64,000 bases of DNA from Pyrinomonadaceae bacterium (lineage in GTDB: Bacteria; Acidobacteriota; Blastocatellia; Pyrinomonadales; Pyrinomonadaceae), in assembly GCA_021463165.1 (NCBI GenBank), contig JAJTWY010000006.1:1-64000 (forward strand). The letters are read 5' to 3'. Position 1 is the stretch's first letter, and each line of letters opens with the position of its first letter. This document shows, piece after piece, positions 1 through 8,096 of this stretch. The position numbers and the translations under genes were made by a program. The notes beneath the pieces were generated by a model. The model searched no databases. It saw nothing but the letters and a program-made list of their open reading frames with translations, and was not told the origin of the DNA.

Positions 1-49
1 TCGCTTGGGGTGCGAGAGGTCGTGAGTTCAAATCTCGCCGTCCCGACCA
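1..49 (+). tRNA. tRNA-Pro (GGG), 3' part only
   Basis: The window begins inside a tRNA. Bases 2-15 hold the loop TTGGGGT (5-11) closed by CGC/GCG, with the rest of the 3' stem strand (GCGAG) following; the loop gives anticodon GGG (proline). A T arm with a 5-bp stem and loop TTCAAAT occupies about 22-38, followed by the acceptor strand CGTCCCG, an A discriminator and an encoded CCA ending at 49. The 5' half lies outside the window. An integrase gene follows in the same direction, so the 3' end of this tRNA is a likely attachment site. Confidence 0.9.
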
Positions 50-57
50 ATAAACAT

Positions 58-91
58 GGGGCTTTCGATGAATTTCGAAAGTCCCATTTTT
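58..91 (+). terminator. Rho-independent terminator of the tRNA gene
   Basis: An 11-bp stem (58-68 with 75-85, one G-T pair) closes a 6-nt loop and is followed by TTTTT. It sits 9 bases after the encoded CCA. Confidence 0.8.
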
Positions 92-420
92 CGTGGTTTC
101 CAAACAGCCACGAGAGGGCGGGTTGTTAAACCTCTTGATTGCCGCATTTACTAATTGCCCCCGTCGGAAAAAGCGCCTCCATTTTGCAACCAACTTTCTC
201 CACCTCAAGTTAGTGCCATCTTGGTGAACTGACGCCCCAGCCACGGTGCAAAAAGAAGCCAACTGATGCTTCAGCGTTCCAAATTCCACCATTTCACTCC
301 GATTCCCAAAAAATAAGCGGCTAACAGTCTGCGGAATAGAACTTGCGAAAGGCTACGCGAGAGGCACCGGTTTGTCACGTCCCTCGACTACTGACCAGAG
401 CAAATCTACTAACGAAGAAT
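92..420. other. Non-coding interval between tRNA and integrase
   Basis: No supported gene is seen. One short hairpin (CGTGG...CCACG) lies just after the tRNA terminator. The interval would hold the attachment-site flank and the integrase promoter, but no clear -10/-35 pair stands out. Confidence 0.5.
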
Positions 421-1539
421 ATGTCTGTCTACAAAAGATACAACGGTAAGCGAGTCTCATCCTCCCATCCCGACTATTCGAAAGCCCGATGGTGGATCTA
501 TAAGCGGCTGAAAGGGAAGGTCATTCATCAGAGTATTCCCGGAGCGAAGACCAAACAGGAAGCTGAGTTAGCCGAACGGCAGATCATTAAGGCTTCATTC
601 GATCATAGCTATAACGTTACAGATACCACCACCACTCTTGCCTCGTTCATCGACGAGAAATATCGGCCCTATGTCCAGCAGAACAACGTCAACAAAGGAG
701 CTAAGGAACTTTACATAAGGCTTCTACTTGGTCACTTCAAGAAGCAACCTTTGTCCAGCATCAGTCCTCAGGACTGTCGAAACTGCCGGACCAAGCTTCA
801 GACTCGCCAAAACAAACGCAAGAAAGAAAGCGAGCTTTCACCGGCGTCGATCAACCGGATCATGTCAACGCTGTCGAAGATCTTCAGCCTGGCATGTGAA
901 GAGGGAATTCTGGAACGCAACCCGATGCAGTACGTGAAGGCTCTGCCGGAGCCACCTCCTCGGCGGCGGTTGCTCAATGAAAAACAAAAGCAAGATCTGT
1001 GGAGGGAGTTAGAGAAGGACACCCTGCTCTATCGGCTAATAGTTTTGGCGGTCAACCTTCCGTTACGCCGAGGCCAACTAATGGCTATCAACGAGGATTT
1101 TATCGACTTTGAGAACGAACAGGTTCTCGTGATCGGATCAAAGGGAAGGCCGCCACGCCTTGTTCCGATCAACGCTACAGCGACCAAAGTGCTACGAGCC
1201 ATGATCGAGGACAATCAACTCCCATTCCCGGTAAAAGACTTTCGCAAGCGATGGTACACCGCACTCCGCAACGCGGGAATCAATAAGAAAGGCGGAACCA
1301 GGGAAGAGAATTATCACTTCCACGATCTGAGAAGCTATTTTGCGAGCGAACTGATTCGTAGAAACACGAATCCTCTGATTGTTCAGAATCTATTTGCTCA
1401 CTCCGACATGAGCATTACGACTGTGTACGCTCAAACCGACGACAAATTGCTTCTCGAGGCCGTGAAGCGGCTTGATAGTCCCGATCAGGACACAAACGCT
1501 ATTGAGTCCTCGAACATGTCTAGTGGTACTGATGGCTAG
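421..1539 (+). CDS. Tyrosine recombinase (phage/island integrase)
   Basis: Site-specific recombinase of the lambda-integrase family, expected to integrate and excise a mobile element at the adjacent tRNA-Pro. The catalytic set is complete. Numbered from the ATG at 421 (372 aa), Arg216 lies in LPLRRGQL, Lys241 in SKGRPPR, the HDLR box gives His301 and Arg304, His327 lies in FAHSDMS and the nucleophile is Tyr336 in VYAQTD. The N-terminal third (about 55-150) resembles a SAM-like core-binding domain. An upstream TTG at 343 would add 26 residues of unlikely composition, so the ATG is preferred, although its ribosome binding site is weak. Orientation away from the tRNA 3' end is typical of tRNA-targeting islands. 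No excisionase is recognised next to it. Confidence 0.93.
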   Translation: MSVYKRYNGKRVSSSHPDYSKARWWIYKRLKGKVIHQSIPGAKTKQEAELAERQIIKASFDHSYNVTDTTTTLASFIDEKYRPYVQQNNVNKGAKELYIRLLLGHFKKQPLSSISPQDCRNCRTKLQTRQNKRKKESELSPASINRIMSTLSKIFSLACEEGILERNPMQYVKALPEPPPRRRLLNEKQKQDLWRELEKDTLLYRLIVLAVNLPLRRGQLMAINEDFIDFENEQVLVIGSKGRPPRLVPINATATKVLRAMIEDNQLPFPVKDFRKRWYTALRNAGINKKGGTREENYHFHDLRSYFASELIRRNTNPLIVQNLFAHSDMSITTVYAQTDDKLLLEAVKRLDSPDQDTNAIESSNMSSGTDG

Positions 1540-1613
1540 TAAGCAAAATTGGGCTAGCGACCACGGGTTTATGAGCAATTGATCAAGGATCTAGCGTTTC
1601 GGAATGGCCTCGA

Positions 1614-2525
1614 TTATCTCTCACCACCGTTCTGGACCGCTCGAAACGCCAAGTAGCCCCATCGAGCAGCTTTGGGCCGAGGCCAGACCTGGCCATTGTA
1701 GACCACAATGTAGGCCTCCCGATCGCTGATTTCAGTAGCGGTCCACCAATAAATCACCTTGGTATTCGTGTTCCAAAGAGGAGATTCCTTGTCTGGCGTC
1801 AGCAAATAACTGGGTCGGGAATTGGTTGTGTCCCAAGATCCGCCGGAGTTATTGCCATGGCGAGTCATGGAACGAACTGCTTCTTCGACCGTCGGGAGTC
1901 TCCATATATCTTGGGGTGTGTCGGCAAGGGTCAAGCCGTCCAATGTTAAATGCCGACAGCGTCGCTGGGCCTCGTCCCAGGTTACGCCGTCATCAGGCCA
2001 ACCTGGGCCTTGTGGGGCCCAAACCAAGTCGACGCCATTTGCGACCAATCGCCTTGCAGGGTAGTCGCCATCATTGATACGCCCAGAGACCCGCCAAGCC
2101 GGCTCCGCGCCGCAGATCAGGGCGGTCAGGACTGGAATTCCAATCACCCCCAGGGCGGCCCAACGCTTCGGCTCTGGGCGGCCGAACCAGTAGCAAACTC
2201 CCATGATTAGGAGCGGCCCCACAATCGACGCATACACGACCAGGGGAGCAGCTCCACGAAACCGCCAAGCCGAATAAAAGGCAGCAAGGAAGTGAATTCC
2301 GGCACCAAGACGCGGCAATCTAATACCAGCAAGTGCCCCCGCAACGAACAGCAGCATCGGTAGCAGGTACTGACCCACCATCATCCCGATGTTCATTGCG
2401 AAAGACGGATGGTACCAACCCTCGTGGAAAGTTTCGATACTCCCCCAGAACGCCCAAAAGCAGGCCGCCAGTGTGGATAGCCCGACTGCTGCCCAACCAA
2501 CACTAAGTCGAAAACGGTTGGACAT
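1614..2525 (-). CDS. Membrane protein with C-terminal DUF1566 (Lcl-like) domain
   Basis: Function unknown. The N-terminal half has about four or five hydrophobic segments, the first starting some 10 residues in. The C-terminal part carries the sequence style of DUF1566/Lcl domains: WRLPTVEE, then YWWTATE, then a terminal AFRAV. That domain is found in surface or lectin-like proteins. The ATG at 2525 is preferred because GGAGTG lies 6 bases upstream; a GTG at 2582 would add 19 residues. The likely topology is a membrane anchor presenting a DUF1566 domain outside the cytoplasm. It is followed on the same strand by another small membrane protein, with no recognisable shared pathway. Confidence 0.65.
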   Translation of the reverse strand: MSNRFRLSVGWAAVGLSTLAACFWAFWGSIETFHEGWYHPSFAMNIGMMVGQYLLPMLLFVAGALAGIRLPRLGAGIHFLAAFYSAWRFRGAAPLVVYASIVGPLLIMGVCYWFGRPEPKRWAALGVIGIPVLTALICGAEPAWRVSGRINDGDYPARRLVANGVDLVWAPQGPGWPDDGVTWDEAQRRCRHLTLDGLTLADTPQDIWRLPTVEEAVRSMTRHGNNSGGSWDTTNSRPSYLLTPDKESPLWNTNTKVIYWWTATEISDREAYIVVYNGQVWPRPKAARWGYLAFRAVQNGGER

Positions 2526-2622
2526 AAAGATCACTCCAATTCGCCGTTTGACTAAAACCAGGTCAATCAGCCTGAGTTTCACTGCGTTGTATCCTAAGAC
2601 CTAGCGGTACCGGCATTCCTTT

Positions 2623-2937
2623 TCATTTTCTTCTCGCATTTACAAGTTCCAGATACCTGTCTCGTGGCTCTCCCGTCCAACCATTGATCCCGTTCTTTGG
2701 CAACCACCATAGATGGATGACTGCGGCTGCCATAACGAGGAGCGACAGAAAGGCGAAGCTCCAAAACCGCCCTACCGTACCGGTTAGGGATAAAACCATC
2801 AATGTGACCAAGACCATCTTTACCAGTCGTTTCCACTTTGGAACGTGATCCTCAAAATGTCCGAACAGAACATTGCCTGCAGCGAAGAGGCTCATTACGA
2901 TCGTAAGATCAAACCAGAAGTTATTCGTTTGCCACAT
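2623..2937 (-). CDS. Small hydrophobic membrane protein, unknown
   Basis: A 104-residue protein with about three predicted membrane segments (FDLTIVMSLFAAG, LVTLMVLSLTGTV and FLSLLVMAAAVIHLWW) and a charged C-terminal tail. I do not recognise the family. The ATG at 2937 is chosen because AAGGA lies 6 bases upstream; a longer frame to 2997 is open but lacks such a site. It lies upstream of the DUF1566 gene on the same strand with about a 100-base gap, so the two could be co-transcribed. Confidence 0.5.
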   Translation of the reverse strand: MWQTNNFWFDLTIVMSLFAAGNVLFGHFEDHVPKWKRLVKMVLVTLMVLSLTGTVGRFWSFAFLSLLVMAAAVIHLWWLPKNGINGWTGEPRDRYLELVNARRK

Positions 2938-3555
2938 TGTGATCCTTAGTCTGTTACTCCAATAACCGACGGCGATACTGAAGGAATATATCTCCAATCA
3001 AACGAATACGTCCAAATGCGGGGGTTCGTTTCAACAAAGTATTGCCGGCAAATAGGCCGTCAAGAGGCGGATCGAGCCTTCCAGGAATCCCAAAATGGGG
3101 TATTGAATACTACCAATCACATTTGGAGAGAATGCCAGGGAAGTTTTCGATAATTCGATAACTTTTCAATCACACTTTGTTCTAGGACATGAGGTCCATT
3201 CAATTATCGGATTCACCCACTCCTTGTCCGGTTTGAAGAGAAATCCATGACCTTTTCGCGTGTTGACCGCAATCTCTTTGAATTCTGCCTTTCGACTCAA
3301 AGGTTCAAAAATCTTTCGGCAGGAGGTTTTTTGATCAGACACTTCGTAAATTGAAAGAAAATTCCCTCGAAGAGTGCCAGCGTATTTTGAGTAACGACCA
3401 ACTGCGTATTCACTGCAAAGGCCAATTAGAACATAACGGATCTTTGAGAGTTTGAGCTTGTGAGCCGCTTCGATCGTCATGTAAGCTCCCAATGAAGCAC
3501 CAACTACAACAATATTTCTCTCCTATGATGAATTTCTACTCCACAGGCAAAGTTT

Positions 3556-4566
3556 TCACTCTGCCAATTCGAAATTGTTAAAGTCTGCAAACACCCAGTT
3601 GTAGGTGGGGGTGTTGTAGATTAGTTTCAAATACTTTCTTGCCAATGCGATCTTGGCTTTTCCGTGGCCGCGTCGAAGCTTTACCTGTTCGTAATACCTT
3701 CTCAGGTAATCGTTTTTTCTGATGGCGGCGAGCGAGCATTGGACAAGTGTTGTTCGGCCCGTCTTGCTTCCGTGTTTGGTTATGCGTCCGTGGTTGACGG
3801 TTTCGTTCGAATTCGACACCCGTGGGACGATCCCGAAATAGCTCGCCAGCCTGTCAGCATTAGCAAAGTCTTTGACCTCGCCGATGACCGACAGCAGAAT
3901 GCCCGCCGACAAACTCCCGATCCCCGAGATCGACATCAGGTTGCGGAAGCCGGCCAGCTTTTCGCTCTCTTCGGCGATCGCGGTGTCTAGCTTTTTGATC
4001 CCCGCTTTCAAAGACCTGATCTGCTCGATTATTATGTCCAGCTCGATCCTCTCGACCTCGGCCCATTCCTCTTCGAGAACCTTTTCCAAACCTCTTTCCG
4101 ATGCCAAACTGGTTTTCCTCAGTTTGCGTCCATTCGATACCGACAGGGCGTGCATCTTGTTTACAAGACTCGTCTTTAGCCTCACAAGCTTCGTCCTCGT
4201 ACCCACCAAAGACTGCACCTTATCCGCTTCTTCCTTCTTTGCTCTGACTTCCGGCAGCATGTCCGCTTTCAAAAACAGTGCCAGATTTATCGCGTCGTTC
4301 CGGTCCGTTTTCTTGACCGAGTTCTTCACCACGTCGAATTGTCTCGGATTGACCAGCACGACCCGGCCGCAAGCCGAGCCGACCTGCTCGACAAACCATC
4401 TCGTGTTGCCTGTCGCCTCGACCGCGATCTCATCCGTCAGCGACAATCCCGATACAAACCGCTCAATCTCGCAAAGCTGATACTTCTGAATCGCAACCTC
4501 TTCTTTTTCTGTCAAATAACAAACCGTGATCTGTGTCGTGTGCAGATCCACCCCGATATATCTCAC
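3556..4566 (-). CDS. IS110-family DEDD recombinase (transposase)
   Basis: A 336-residue recombinase with the N-terminal RuvC-like DEDD domain and the C-terminal Transposase_20 domain. The four acidic residues are visible: Asp7 (IGVDLH), Glu50 (AVEATG), Asp88 and Asp91 (KKTDRND). The C-terminal half has the SGIGSLSAG helix-hairpin-like segment (214-222) and Ser267 in KHGSKTGRT, the position of the catalytic serine in this family. A coiled-coil-like stretch (about 150-205) joins the domains. Start is GTG at 4566 with GGAGG upstream. The gene appears intact, so the element may still be active. It cuts the hydrolase gene described around it. Confidence 0.95.
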   Translation of the reverse strand: MRYIGVDLHTTQITVCYLTEKEEVAIQKYQLCEIERFVSGLSLTDEIAVEATGNTRWFVEQVGSACGRVVLVNPRQFDVVKNSVKKTDRNDAINLALFLKADMLPEVRAKKEEADKVQSLVGTRTKLVRLKTSLVNKMHALSVSNGRKLRKTSLASERGLEKVLEEEWAEVERIELDIIIEQIRSLKAGIKKLDTAIAEESEKLAGFRNLMSISGIGSLSAGILLSVIGEVKDFANADRLASYFGIVPRVSNSNETVNHGRITKHGSKTGRTTLVQCSLAAIRKNDYLRRYYEQVKLRRGHGKAKIALARKYLKLIYNTPTYNWVFADFNNFELAE

Positions 4567-4809
4567 CCCGTTTTTCCTCCAAGTTTAGTTTTGTTGTCCA
4601 ACCTGGAGTAGATTAACGGTGGCCAATGTGCCATTCTCCTATTCGAGGCCTCTAAAGCCTCATGGTGGCGGTGCGGGCGAGAAGCGGGATCGGAGTTAAT
4701 CTCCTTTACGCGGTCATTTAAGCCGCATGAAAATATTCAGCTTCAAGCCTCTCTACTCCAACGTCTTTCAACATCAGAGTACATCGCCACCGTCCAATTC
4801 ATCATGCCA
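4567..4809 (-). ncRNA. Predicted bridge RNA region of the IS110 element
   Basis: Read on the minus strand, the region shows two internal-loop structures. Loop A has an inner hairpin GCGG/CCGC (4710-4713 with 4723-4726) and an outer stem built from GGC--GAAG and CTTC--GCC. Its 5' side carries AATATTT (plus-strand 4731-4737) and its 3' side TAAAGGAGA (4700-4708). Loop B has an inner hairpin GAGGC/GCCTC (4645-4649 with 4657-4661), with ATAGGAGA (4635-4642) on its 3' side and GCCACC (4664-4669) on its 5' side. Loop A matches the interrupted target, loop B the element's own end junction. Exact RNA ends are not determined. Confidence 0.75.
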
Positions 4810-5174
4810 TCTCCTTTATGCCGCGTTTCTTGAGCAGATTTACCTGTCCGGAAAGCACATCTGAATAAGGGGTGATCTATGTTCCTTTCGGCCTCACTTC
4901 GCTGATGACATTAAAACCGCTTTCTTTGAAGGTCCGCAAAATGTCCCCATATTCATATTTTCCAAAATCTTCGCTGACTGCTTCGGGTCCTAAATCCTGG
5001 ACAATTCCGCCGTGTAGGTAGATCAAGTACTTACGAGACTTATCAACCTTTTCAGGTACGGATTCAGTGATAGTTTAAGCTCTAATGATCGGAGGGTTCA
5101 AGAAAGCCATCAGGAAGAAACTAAAACAGACGATTGCGTTTGTCATAAACTCACTTTCGATGCGACAACGGACC

Positions 5175-5342
5175 TTAGCCGTTATACCGTCCAAGCCCGG
5201 TCTTAGATCTTACTTTTTGGCAGATCGCATAGGTTTCGGCGCCCAAAACCGGCGAAAAACCTAAAACTTCCTCGAAGAAACTCACCGTTTCCCGAATGTT
5301 AAACGAAGGTATCATTGGGCTCAAATAGAGTGCATTGTACAT
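5175..5342 (-). pseudogene. Truncated VOC (glyoxalase/bleomycin-resistance) family gene
   Basis: A 55-codon frame from ATG 5342. About the first 43 residues read like the start of a VOC-fold protein (MIPSFNIRETVSFFEEVLGF, then an AETYAICQK strand), after which the sequence changes to an unrelated tail and stops at 5175. VOC proteins are normally about 110-140 residues, so roughly two thirds is missing. The hydrolase pseudogene starts 28 bases downstream on the same strand. This could be the relic of a deletion that fused the two regions. No function is expected. Confidence 0.6.
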
Positions 5343-5639
5343 AGGTTGCTCTACGTTTGGTTCTGCCTGAAGGTTCTAGCTAATTTTGCTTCACATTCTT
5401 GTTCGTTCGTTAAACTTTGCTTTACCAAGGTAAACCGAATGGAATTTACGTTTTTAATGATCTTACATCGTTATTCTCACGACAAGAATCGGCTTCCGGT
5501 TGCACCGGAACTCTGAACCTTTGCGACTTTCATCTCGGCTCTCGCGACATTTTTTGCTTCACCGTCATGATTGCGAGCTAACCTAAGGAAGCTGATCATA
5601 AAGTTCTTATGACAGATTACTAGGGAGGGCACAGACTCA
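5343..5639. other. Non-coding interval with a short perfect hairpin
   Basis: No supported gene. A perfect 7-bp inverted repeat with a 3-base loop (TTCCGGT-TGC-ACCGGAA) lies at 5494-5510. The promoter of the following secreted protein should lie here. A purine-rich AGGGAGGG precedes its GTG start. Confidence 0.5.
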
Positions 5640-8021
5640 GTGAAAACAGGAAAAAAAATAAATGATATGTATTTTTATGGGTTAATTAGGTTTTGTTTAG
5701 CGTTTTTCCTTGTCTCCCTTGGGCAGAGTTCGATCTACTCTCAAGAGTTAGCAAAGCCGTCCAAAGCACACGTCCAGGTCAACGGAAGAGGATTCGTCTC
5801 ACCAACGGACGTCTCTGCCCGGGATCTGATGATAAAGGCAATAGACGCGATGGGCGGCGAAGCCAGATTGCGAGGCATTACGAGCCTTACACTTGATGGT
5901 ATTGGTCACGAGTACGCGGTCGAGCAATCGGAGCGTCCAGAGGGCCCGTATGTTGTAGCCTACCACCAAATAACAGAAACTCGCGATTTTGGGCGGAACG
6001 GGCTGAGACGCTCGACTGAAACCAGGCAGGTCCAGACGCCTCAATGGTTCGGTATAAATCTGATCGTCGCTGATAGGGTCGCTGTATTTGAGAGGAATGG
6101 ACGGTTTATTCCAAGAGGGCTTTCGGAGGTTAAGGATGCAGAAATGATCCTCGCCCTTTCGCCAGAGCGTCTATTTTTTACCTCACTTCTCGCTAACGAT
6201 CTTAGGCTCGACCGGAACACCATCATGGAAGGCGTACCTCAAAACGTAATCAAGTTCACTTGGCAAAAAATCCCTGTAACCGTTTACCTTAATTCATTTA
6301 CCAATTTGCCAACTGCGGTCGAAACGACCAATGCGTCCCCAGATAACATCTTTTGGTCGGTCTGGGGTGATCATGTTACACGTACCGTCTATTCGAATTG
6401 GACGCTGGAGCCGGGAGGTATCCACTATCCACATCAATCTGATGTAACGCGCAACGGATATACGCTTAAGAGCTTTACTGTGACCAATCTCAAGTTCAAT
6501 GTGCCGGTTAACGATGAACAGTTTAAGATACCCGACGATGCGAAAAAGCAATTTGCGGCGGCTTCATTTGACCCTGACGGGATGCCCTTAGGGAATCCAC
6601 AAAATCCAGCTGCTGAACTGGCCCCCGGTATCATAAATATTCCTGGCAACTGGGGCGTCACGATCGTTCGCCAGAATGACGGGGTTGTTGTCATCGAGGC
6701 TCCAATTTCGTCCAGCTATTCCGCTAAAGTCATTGCAGAAGCTAAAAGGCGATTTCCGGGTGTTCCTATAAAGGCCGTAGTTACAACTTCGGATGCTTTT
6801 CCACACATAGGCGGCTTACGCGAGTATGTAGCAGATGGAGTTCCGATCTACGTCCTTGATCTAAATCTCCCGATAATTGCAAGGATGATCGATGCACCCC
6901 GGAAATCCTTCCCGGACAGGCTTGAGAAGAGCCGGCGTAAACCGATTTTCAGGCCTATAATGGGCAGAAAGTCAATAGGCTCAGGGCCGAACCGGATCGA
7001 GATCTTCCCAGTTAGAACGGAAACGGGAGAACGAATGCAAATGGTGTACTTTCCGGTACATCGCTTGCTTTATGCGAGCGATCTCGTGCAGAGGCGTCCA
7101 AATGGTTCGTTTTTTGCGCCCCAATATCTTTCGGAGATCATGAGTGCGGTTGAACGAGAAAAGTTGGCGGTCGAAAGTGTCTTTGCGATGCATACCAATC
7201 GAATCGCGTGGTCAGAAGTCACGGCAGCGGTCGCAAAACAGATGGCCCCAACAGCTACTTCGATTGTTCAAGTTAAGAAGCTCGTAGAGCAGATTGTGGA
7301 TGCTGATTATCGGGGCGATCAGCCCGCCCTCCAACGCATCTACCTTGAATTGGAGTCGTTTGCGAATCAAAAGGATATTGGAAGCAAGGTGAGATATTGG
7401 CGAGGCTTTGCCCAATGGCGCCGTGCGATCAACGGTTTCAACGATGCGGTCAGTCCGAAAGACCTTGAGCAAAATCTCAAACTGGCGGTGAGCGAGTTCG
7501 AAAAGGCACTCGCGATCGATCCGGGTTTTGTTGACGCTAGAGTAGGGGCAGGATCCGCTTCCGGCCTTCTACTTTTTCTGTACAGTAGGAACCCCGAACT
7601 CGCCCCTGAATACAAGGATCCCAAAATGATGCGTGACGCCGTGGTGAAGGCACTAGCCTTTGTCAATGACGCAGAAAAGGCGGAACCAAGTAATCCTCGC
7701 CTTTTATGGGTTTTGGGTCAGATTCGGTGGAACATGCCGGTCGAATTGGGCGGTGGGCAGGCAAAGGCGATAGAAACCAATCTGTTAGGACTAAGAATGG
7801 CCCAAGCCAACAAGGGCAAGGAAGGCGATCCGTTAGGGCCCACCTGGGGTGAACCCGAACTAATGATGAACCTCGCATTCAACTACTTGAACCGAACGAC
7901 GCCGGATCTTGAAGCAGCCGAAAAGTGCGCTCGCTCGGCGCTAGCTCTGGTTCCTAACTGGCATTATGTGAAGGACATTTTGGTGCATCAGATCGAGGCT
8001 GCGAAAAATAAGACCCGATAG
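5640..8021 (+). CDS. Secreted degenerate metallo-beta-lactamase-fold protein with C-terminal TPR region
   Basis: A 793-residue exported protein starting at GTG with AGGGAGGG about 10 bases upstream. A signal peptide covers about residues 12-35. Residues 55-300 form an all-beta-looking domain of unknown type. From about 330 the sequence follows a metallo-beta-lactamase fold (GNWGVTIVRQNDGVVVIEAP, then TTSDAFPHIGGLREYV at 381-396). The usual zinc motif HxHxDH is degraded: S-D-A-F-P-H keeps the last His, so hydrolase activity is doubtful. The C-terminal 230 residues are helical and TPR-like (FEKALAIDPGFVDARVGAGS). Activity and substrate are unknown. The downstream membrane protein follows by about 75 bases and could be co-transcribed. 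Confidence 0.7.
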   Translation: MKTGKKINDMYFYGLIRFCLAFFLVSLGQSSIYSQELAKPSKAHVQVNGRGFVSPTDVSARDLMIKAIDAMGGEARLRGITSLTLDGIGHEYAVEQSERPEGPYVVAYHQITETRDFGRNGLRRSTETRQVQTPQWFGINLIVADRVAVFERNGRFIPRGLSEVKDAEMILALSPERLFFTSLLANDLRLDRNTIMEGVPQNVIKFTWQKIPVTVYLNSFTNLPTAVETTNASPDNIFWSVWGDHVTRTVYSNWTLEPGGIHYPHQSDVTRNGYTLKSFTVTNLKFNVPVNDEQFKIPDDAKKQFAAASFDPDGMPLGNPQNPAAELAPGIINIPGNWGVTIVRQNDGVVVIEAPISSSYSAKVIAEAKRRFPGVPIKAVVTTSDAFPHIGGLREYVADGVPIYVLDLNLPIIARMIDAPRKSFPDRLEKSRRKPIFRPIMGRKSIGSGPNRIEIFPVRTETGERMQMVYFPVHRLLYASDLVQRRPNGSFFAPQYLSEIMSAVEREKLAVESVFAMHTNRIAWSEVTAAVAKQMAPTATSIVQVKKLVEQIVDADYRGDQPALQRIYLELESFANQKDIGSKVRYWRGFAQWRRAINGFNDAVSPKDLEQNLKLAVSEFEKALAIDPGFVDARVGAGSASGLLLFLYSRNPELAPEYKDPKMMRDAVVKALAFVNDAEKAEPSNPRLLWVLGQIRWNMPVELGGGQAKAIETNLLGLRMAQANKGKEGDPLGPTWGEPELMMNLAFNYLNRTTPDLEAAEKCARSALALVPNWHYVKDILVHQIEAAKNKTR

Positions 8022-8096
8022 GTCTTTTGTGCGCAGCGTCTTGAACAAAAGGAGAGAGTCTGAAATCAAATTCATCGAATATACCAGAGGGTCGAT

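Larger units (their letters stand above)
3519..4809 (-). mobile_element. IS110-family insertion sequence, about 1291 bp
   Basis: The ends were mapped by reconstructing the interrupted hydrolase. TCTCC occurs at 3519-3523 and again at 4810-4814, and removal of one copy plus the intervening DNA restores the frame. Just inside lie 10-bp inverted repeats, ATGATGAATT (3525-3534) and AATTCATCAT (4796-4805). The element carries one DEDD recombinase gene on the minus strand, about 35 bp of non-coding DNA on its 3' side and about 240 bp on its 5' side. The long 5' non-coding end is the layout of the IS110 group, where a bridge RNA is made from that end. No other copy of the element is in the window. 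Confidence 0.9.
3166..5146 (-). pseudogene. Secreted alpha/beta hydrolase gene split by an IS110 element and carrying two stops
   Basis: The 5' half runs from ATG 5146 to 4810: a hydrophobic signal-like N-terminus, then KYLIYLHGG, the HG-type oxyanion segment of alpha/beta hydrolases, ending in LLKKRGIKE. The 3' half runs from 3519 to 3166: NIVVVGASLGAYM with the nucleophile elbow G-A-S-L-G, then the rest of the domain. The IS element at 3519-4809 separates them. Joining the two TCTCC copies gives ...RGIKE-RNIVVVGAS... in one frame, about 229 codons. Two further lesions are in-frame stops in the 5' half (codon 24, TAA; codon 90, TAG), so the gene is dead independently of the insertion. Natural substrate unknown. 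Confidence 0.85.

Noticed and set aside
3872..4480. 202-codon plus-strand frame opposite the IS110 recombinase
   Set aside because: Antisense to a gene with a full DEDD set; product is serine-rich without domain signatures.
5160..5185. Integron attC-like hairpin after the VOC stub
   Set aside because: The 5-bp AACGG/CCGTT stem lacks the paired RYYYAAC and GTTRRRY boxes, and no integron integrase is present.
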